From the NCBI GenBank assembly GCA_015490875.1, contig WFWZ01000423.1, forward strand, positions 1 through 39,793: DNA of 39,793 nucleotides, written 5' to 3'. The notes beneath the pieces are model-generated. The model searched no databases. It saw only the letters and a program-made list of their open reading frames with translations, and was not told the DNA's origin. Made by a program: the position numbers and the translations under genes. Positions within the stretch are counted from its first letter, which is position 1. Every line of letters begins with the position of its first letter. Below, in pieces: positions 35,905-39,793 of this stretch. This stretch comes from Planctomycetaceae bacterium. Its GTDB lineage: Bacteria > Planctomycetota > Planctomycetia > Pirellulales > Pirellulaceae.

Positions 35905-36384
35905 ATGATATCGCAAACGGTGGAATACGCGTTGCGGGCGATGGTGACGCTGGCGTACCGAGCAGGCGACGCGATGACGGTCCATGAGATCGCCGAGGTG
36001 ACTCGAGTCCCCGCCCCGTATCTTTCGAAGTTGATGCAGGGGATGGTTCGTTCGGGACTACTGAAGTCCCGACGCGGATTGGGAGGTGGATTCACGCTGT
36101 CGCGCTCTCCTGAAGAGATCACGATGTGGGACATCTTGCAAGCCGTCGATCCGCTCAAGCGAATCCATACATGTCCGCTTGAGATCGAAGGGCACCGTGA
36201 ACTCTGCCCGTTGCATCGGCGTGTGGATGCGGCGTTGGAAGGCGTTGAGTCGGCGTTTAAGGGAACTACATTAGCGGAACTGATTGCCGAATCGGGAACG
36301 GACAGCCCCCTGTGCACTCGGCGGAGCGATGTGGTGGAACTGAGCGTGGAGGTTCCCGAGCCTCCGGACGAATCCGGCAAGTGA
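35905..36384 (+). CDS. Rrf2-family Fe-S transcriptional regulator (NsrR/IscR-like)
   Basis: The 159-residue winged-helix regulator has the hallmark start ISQTVEYALRAMVTLAY, recognition-helix region VPAPYLSKLMQGMVRSGLL and wing SRRGLGGGFTLSRSPEEIT. The sensor loop has C90, C101 and H104 (HTCPLEIEGHRELCPLHRR), that is C-x10-C-x2-H. IscR has C-x5-C-x5-C-x2-H, so the middle cysteine is missing here while the outer two and the histidine remain; a further cysteine lies near residue 137. Placement after hcp and protoglobin genes suggests a nitrosative-stress role like NsrR. The stop overlaps the next start (TGATG), so it is coupled to the transporter. Confidence 0.87.
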   Translation: MISQTVEYALRAMVTLAYRAGDAMTVHEIAEVTRVPAPYLSKLMQGMVRSGLLKSRRGLGGGFTLSRSPEEITMWDILQAVDPLKRIHTCPLEIEGHRELCPLHRRVDAALEGVESAFKGTTLAELIAESGTDSPLCTRRSDVVELSVEVPEPPDESGK

Positions 36385-37910
36385 TGGTGAAAAGCCCGCC
36401 TGGACGCGTGATCTGGTCGGCCGTTCGTCTGGCCGCGGGCCCCGGTCTGGCGTGGGTGGTCTGGTGGACGCTCCCACCAACGTACCTCGATCACACGGGA
36501 GCCGTTCGCGAACTCTCCGGTGAGGCGCGCGCAACGCTCGGCGTCACCACGTGGATGGCTGTTTGGTGGCTGACCGAAGCGACGCACATTTCGACGACGG
36601 CCTTATTGCCGCTGCTCTTGTTCCCACTTGTCGGCAGCCGCACCTTGTCTCAGGCGGCCACTCCGTATGCGCATCCACTCGTGTTTCTGTTTCTTGGCGG
36701 ATTCCTTTTGGCTCTTGCCATGCAGCGCTGGAAGCTCGACCGGCGCATCGCCTTGCTCACTTTAGCCGCGGTCGGCACGCGGCCGGCGGCGATGGTCGCT
36801 GGATTCATGGCCGCCACGGCAATGCTCAGCGCGTTCGTTTCGAACACCGCGACGACCGCCATGATGTTGCCGATCGCCCTTAGCGTACTGGAGCTCGTGC
36901 GCACACACGAAGATCCTGACGAGAGCCGCAAGTTCGGCGCCGCATTGCTGCTCGCCATCGCCTACAGCGCCACGTTGGGGGGCATGGCGACGTTGATCGG
37001 CACACCGCCCAACGTCGCGCTGGCCGCATTCTTGGGTGACGCCATTGACCCGCCCTACCGTTTGGAACTGACGTTCGACCGGTGGCTTCTCATCGGCCTG
37101 CCAGTCTCCTTGGTGATGCTACCCCTGACTTGGTTCTTGCTGACACGGGTCTTATATCGTCTTGGCAGCCGCGCGATCGCGGGCGGGCGAGCTTTGATCC
37201 GTCGGGAACTCGTCGCGCTTGGTCCTTTCAGCTGGGCCGAGGCGAGCACTTTCGTGATCTTCATGATGACGGCCGCGGGCTGGATTCTGCGTCCCTGGAT
37301 CATGACATGGGAGCTTCCCGAGGCTTGGGGCGGAGGGCGTCCTTTGGCTCACGCCAGTGACACGGCCGTGGCCATTGCGGCAGGGATCGTGCTCTTTCTT
37401 TGGCCCTCTGGCCGAGGCCCACGCCAACCACTGCTTGATTGGCCGACCGCTCGCAAGCTTCCATGGGAGATCCTGCTGCTGTTTGGAGGAGGACTCAGCC
37501 TGGCGTCGGCCATGCGGGCCACTGGGGTGGCCGAATTCCTGGGAGCTCAAGCGGCCAGCTTGCAGCACGTCCCTCACTGGGTCGTCATCTTGGCGGTGAC
37601 GGCACTTGTGGTCTTCTTGACCGAACTGACCAGCAACCTGGCGACGGTGGCCGCTCTATTGCCCGTTTTGACGGCGATCGCTCCGGGGCTGGGCATTCAC
37701 CCCTACCGGTTGCTCTTTCCAGCAACGGTCGCCGCGAGTTGCGCTTTCATGCTGCCGGTGGCGACTCCTCCCAATGCCATCGTCTTCGGGTCGGGCATGC
37801 TGCGGATGACGGACCTGATGCGAGCCGGTTGGTGGTTGAACTTGATCAGCATCGCCTGGCTGACCCTACTGGCGACGACTTGGTTCCCGTTCGTTCTATC
37901 CAAGTCGTGA
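36384..37910 (+). CDS. SLC13/DASS-family anion (dicarboxylate or sulfate) transporter
   Basis: This inner-membrane transporter of 508 residues has about 11-12 hydrophobic segments. The paired Ser-Asn-Thr-type motifs of the DASS family are present: FVSNTATTAMMLP in the first half with GTPPNVALA, and ELTSNLATVAALLP with ATPPNAIVFG in the second half. These form the sodium and substrate sites in known members such as VcINDY. The start at 36384 overlaps the Rrf2 stop as TGATG. An in-frame ATG at 36312 lies inside the Rrf2 gene and is rejected. The substrate class (C4-dicarboxylate, sulfate or other anion) cannot be told. No TrkA-C domain is inserted. Confidence 0.88.
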   Translation: MVKSPPGRVIWSAVRLAAGPGLAWVVWWTLPPTYLDHTGAVRELSGEARATLGVTTWMAVWWLTEATHISTTALLPLLLFPLVGSRTLSQAATPYAHPLVFLFLGGFLLALAMQRWKLDRRIALLTLAAVGTRPAAMVAGFMAATAMLSAFVSNTATTAMMLPIALSVLELVRTHEDPDESRKFGAALLLAIAYSATLGGMATLIGTPPNVALAAFLGDAIDPPYRLELTFDRWLLIGLPVSLVMLPLTWFLLTRVLYRLGSRAIAGGRALIRRELVALGPFSWAEASTFVIFMMTAAGWILRPWIMTWELPEAWGGGRPLAHASDTAVAIAAGIVLFLWPSGRGPRQPLLDWPTARKLPWEILLLFGGGLSLASAMRATGVAEFLGAQAASLQHVPHWVVILAVTALVVFLTELTSNLATVAALLPVLTAIAPGLGIHPYRLLFPATVAASCAFMLPVATPPNAIVFGSGMLRMTDLMRAGWWLNLISIAWLTLLATTWFPFVLSKS

Positions 37911-37950
37911 GACGGAACGTGGGTAGGCTTTGGGTCGCGGCGTCCGGTGA

Positions 37951-38889
37951 TCAGCCGAACATCAGCCAATACCCGAGGTAGCCTACGCCGCCAACACTGC
38001 CCAGGATGAGCAAGAAAAAGAGGACGAACAGAATGCTGCGTTTGAACTTGAGCGGGATCATCGTGGCGGAGACGACGACGAGCGTGATGTAGCTGGTCAG
38101 TCCGACGAGAGCGTAAAAGACCCAGCTATCGGGCAAGTCTTCTTTTCCTCGGAAACCTTCCCACCACCGAAGTCCGAAGAGGGGAGCCAGTCCGGCGGTG
38201 ATCACGACCTGAGCTCCCAGGAACGCGATGATGATAGCCATCGCGTACCCCAGGGGCGGAGCGACCAACTCATCTTTTGCCTTGAGTCGCTGGCTGTACT
38301 TCTTTTCGAGCGAGCTGTAGAAGTTGGCAGAGAGCGTATAGACGAGTGCCGTCACGAAGAAGGCTGCGAACGAACCCAGGGTAACACCGGCCATCACCAG
38401 AGAATTGGGCTTGTATCGAACGGCGTAAAAGACGAAGCCTCCACAGAAGAGTACGCCCAATAGAAAGACCCACCACGGAGCTCCGCGTTCCATCCGCTGC
38501 TGCTGAAGCTTGTTCCGAATGATTTCCCGTTCGGCCCAGTCGAGCATCTCGTTGCCGTGTTTGGGGAGGTTGGCGAACTCGGGATCGTCGTCGCCTTCGG
38601 AGCGGTAGGTCTTGAGCTTCCTGCCGGCGGCCAGGTCAAACCCACACTCGACACACAGTACGGCTCCCGGTTTCAGCTCGGCGTTGCATTCCGGGCACCG
38701 CGGGACCGCGGCCTCCTCGACATGCGCATCTTCCAGCAGGTCTTCCAGCGGCGCAGGAGCGGCCGGCTTCTTTGCCGGAGCGGGGATGGCCAGGGGTTGG
38801 CCGCACTTGGGACAGCGGACGCGCTTGCCTGCCAGTTCATCCTTGGCTTGGAACGCGGCGCCGCACTGGCAGGAAACCCGGATTGGCAT
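37951..38889 (-). CDS. Multi-pass membrane protein with N-terminal zinc ribbons
   Basis: The 312-residue protein begins MPIRVSCQCGAAFQAKDELAG (ATG 38889, CAGGAG upstream). The longer frame to 39129 has no family features. The first zinc ribbon is CQCG with CPKCG (about 8-31) and the second is CPECNAELKPGAVLCVECG (about 64-82). A Pro/Ala linker lies between them. A charged helical stretch (EMLDWAEREIIRNKLQQQRM) precedes about five membrane helices in the C-terminal 180 residues. Such ribbon-plus-membrane proteins are frequent in planctomycetes, and the function is unknown. It is convergent with the transporter gene. Confidence 0.7.
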   Translation of the reverse strand: MPIRVSCQCGAAFQAKDELAGKRVRCPKCGQPLAIPAPAKKPAAPAPLEDLLEDAHVEEAAVPRCPECNAELKPGAVLCVECGFDLAAGRKLKTYRSEGDDDPEFANLPKHGNEMLDWAEREIIRNKLQQQRMERGAPWWVFLLGVLFCGGFVFYAVRYKPNSLVMAGVTLGSFAAFFVTALVYTLSANFYSSLEKKYSQRLKAKDELVAPPLGYAMAIIIAFLGAQVVITAGLAPLFGLRWWEGFRGKEDLPDSWVFYALVGLTSYITLVVVSATMIPLKFKRSILFVLFFLLILGSVGGVGYLGYWLMFG

Positions 38890-39289
38890 GAGACTGGCGA
38901 CTCCTGGAGTTATGAGCGGGAGGTGAGCTACGCGCGCAAATCGGGAGGTGGCTCCTAGTGCCATTGTGTACCGCAGCCGAAGGTGACTCAAGCCGCTGTC
39001 AAAATGACAGACTCCGTAGACGGTGGCGCGGCCCTCACATCTCTCCCCATACCGTAAGTCGCAAGTTTGCGGTGGGGAAGGGGTTGGAGCGACGTGAACG
39101 GGCTTGGGCACGCAACTTGCTCTCCACAATCGGCGACGCCCAGATCCCTGGGATTCTGGCAGAGGGAAATCCCGCGCCGAGCCGGCTTGGGGTCGGACGG
39201 AGCCAGCGGGTTAGTAGGTAAAGAGCCGGGTGATAGGCAAACCGGACATTTGGCGAAAACGTCTACAGTCAGACGGAGGGAAGTCATCG
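38890..39289. other. Intergenic region before groES
   Basis: Four hundred bases without a supported gene. I looked for the CIRCE heat-shock operator (TTAGCACTC-N9-GAGTGCTAA) and did not see it. A weak inverted repeat CCCCA/TGGGG occurs around 39045-39075, and no clear sigma-70 promoter was identified. ACGGAGGGAAG near 39275 is the groES ribosome-binding site. Confidence 0.4.
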
Positions 39290-39622
39290 ATGGCAACCGC
39301 TACCAAGACCAAGTCGAAGCGGCAGACCAAGATCAAGCTGCAGCCGTTGGGCGACCGCGTGGTCGTGCGGAGGGACGAGTCTGAGGAGAAGACAGCCGGC
39401 GGGATTCTGCTTCCGGACACCGCCAAGGACAAGCCGGCTCGAGGCCACATCGTCAGTGTCGGCGACGGCCGGATGCTCGACAACGGCAATCGCGTTCCTC
39501 TGCAAGTGAAGGTGGGAGACCACGTCCTGTTCAGCAGCTATGCGGGTGAGACCTTCAAGGTCGACGATGAGGAACTGCTGCTGATGCGGGAAGATGAGAT
39601 CCTGGCGGTGATCGAAGAATAG
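39290..39622 (+). CDS. groES: Co-chaperonin GroES with basic N-terminal extension
   Basis: The 110-residue protein caps the GroEL folding chamber. The conserved core begins [20 protein letters not shown], continues with the mobile-loop region GGILLPDTA, and ends with the typical [19 protein letters not shown] and EDEILAVIE. About 13 residues rich in Lys and Thr ([14 protein letters not shown]) precede the core compared with standard GroES of about 97 residues. The ATG at 39290 has GGAGGG 8-10 bases upstream and is the only good start; the ATG-like codon further upstream lacks a site. It is the first gene of the operon with groEL. Confidence 0.95.
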   Translation: MATATKTKSKRQTKIKLQPLGDRVVVRRDESEEKTAGGILLPDTAKDKPARGHIVSVGDGRMLDNGNRVPLQVKVGDHVLFSSYAGETFKVDDEELLLMREDEILAVIEE

Positions 39623-39703
39623 GGCGACCGTCGGACCCAAGAGTGCCGCCGAGAACTGCTGGCGGCGACCGCCGAACAACCACGAACAAGGAGATACAGA
39701 CTC

Positions 39704-39793
39704 ATGGCCAAGATGATTGCCTTTGATCAGGAAGCTCGCGACGCCATCCGTCGCGGCGTCTCGAAGCTGGCGCGTACCGTCAAAGTGACGCTC
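39704..39793 (+). CDS. groEL: Chaperonin GroEL (5' end only)
   Basis: Thirty residues are visible before the right edge. They start [15 protein letters not shown] and end with ARTVKVTL, matching the GroEL N-terminus up to the segment before the conserved GP-GRNV. AAGGAG at 39688-39693 is the ribosome-binding site, and the gap from groES is 81 bases, as in typical groESL operons. Confidence 0.92.
   Translation, partial: MAKMIAFDQEARDAIRRGVSKLARTVKVTL

Noticed and set aside
38890..39289. CIRCE operator before groES
   Set aside because: No TTAGCACTC/GAGTGCTAA pair was found on reading the region.
1..39793. CRISPR arrays and insertion sequences
   Set aside because: No regularly spaced direct repeats and no transposase-like protein were seen.

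Overview
The window looks like chromosomal DNA of a planctomycete, probably of the Pirellulales type. This is inferred from GC-rich sequence, a pilus-assembly cluster with long glycine-rich inserts, a DUF1570 protein, an STN-like domain protein of planctomycete style and several small zinc-ribbon proteins I associate with that phylum. A short, class III-like hybrid cluster protein would fit a thermophilic or anaerobic lifestyle. No 16S gene is present, so the assignment is inference.

Positions 1-7600 (minus strand) hold the accessory part. An SNF2-type helicase with a C-terminal DUF3883 nuclease-like domain is followed by an OLD-like AAA ATPase, which overlaps by four bases a DUF1156 DNA methyltransferase that runs off the left edge. 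This is a DISARM-like or related restriction/defence operon and is the best candidate for an incompletely described system. The methyltransferase carries an in-frame palindromic insertion. A truncated gene remnant and a tRNA-Val gene mark the right-hand border.

Positions 8300-11340 hold a three-gene operon: membrane protein, aldose 1-epimerase-like protein and zinc-dependent sugar-alcohol-type dehydrogenase. Positions 11690-18480 encode a type IV pilus inner-membrane platform: a PilM-PilN fusion and two single-pass membrane proteins, all interrupted by Gly/Met/Pro-rich linkers. Then come a DUF481 outer-membrane protein, a coiled-coil zinc-ribbon protein, GreA, a secreted choloylglycine hydrolase-family enzyme and tRNA-Ala(CGC).

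Positions 22500-27430 (minus) hold a DUF1570 putative metalloprotease and a large secreted TIM-barrel/beta-helix glycosidase-like protein. Divergent from them is a PadR regulator, apparently autoregulated through AT-rich dyads, overlapping a permease-prefix/STN-domain fusion protein. A zinc-ribbon membrane protein, a secreted tandem alpha/beta-hydrolase, a small zinc-ribbon protein and biotin protein ligase follow.

Positions 33500-37910 look like a nitrosative-stress unit. Protoglobin and hybrid cluster protein genes diverge from back-to-back promoters sharing a dyad, followed by an Rrf2-family Fe-S-type regulator whose stop overlaps the start of an SLC13-type anion transporter. The window ends with a zinc-ribbon membrane protein and the groES-groEL operon, with groEL cut by the right edge.
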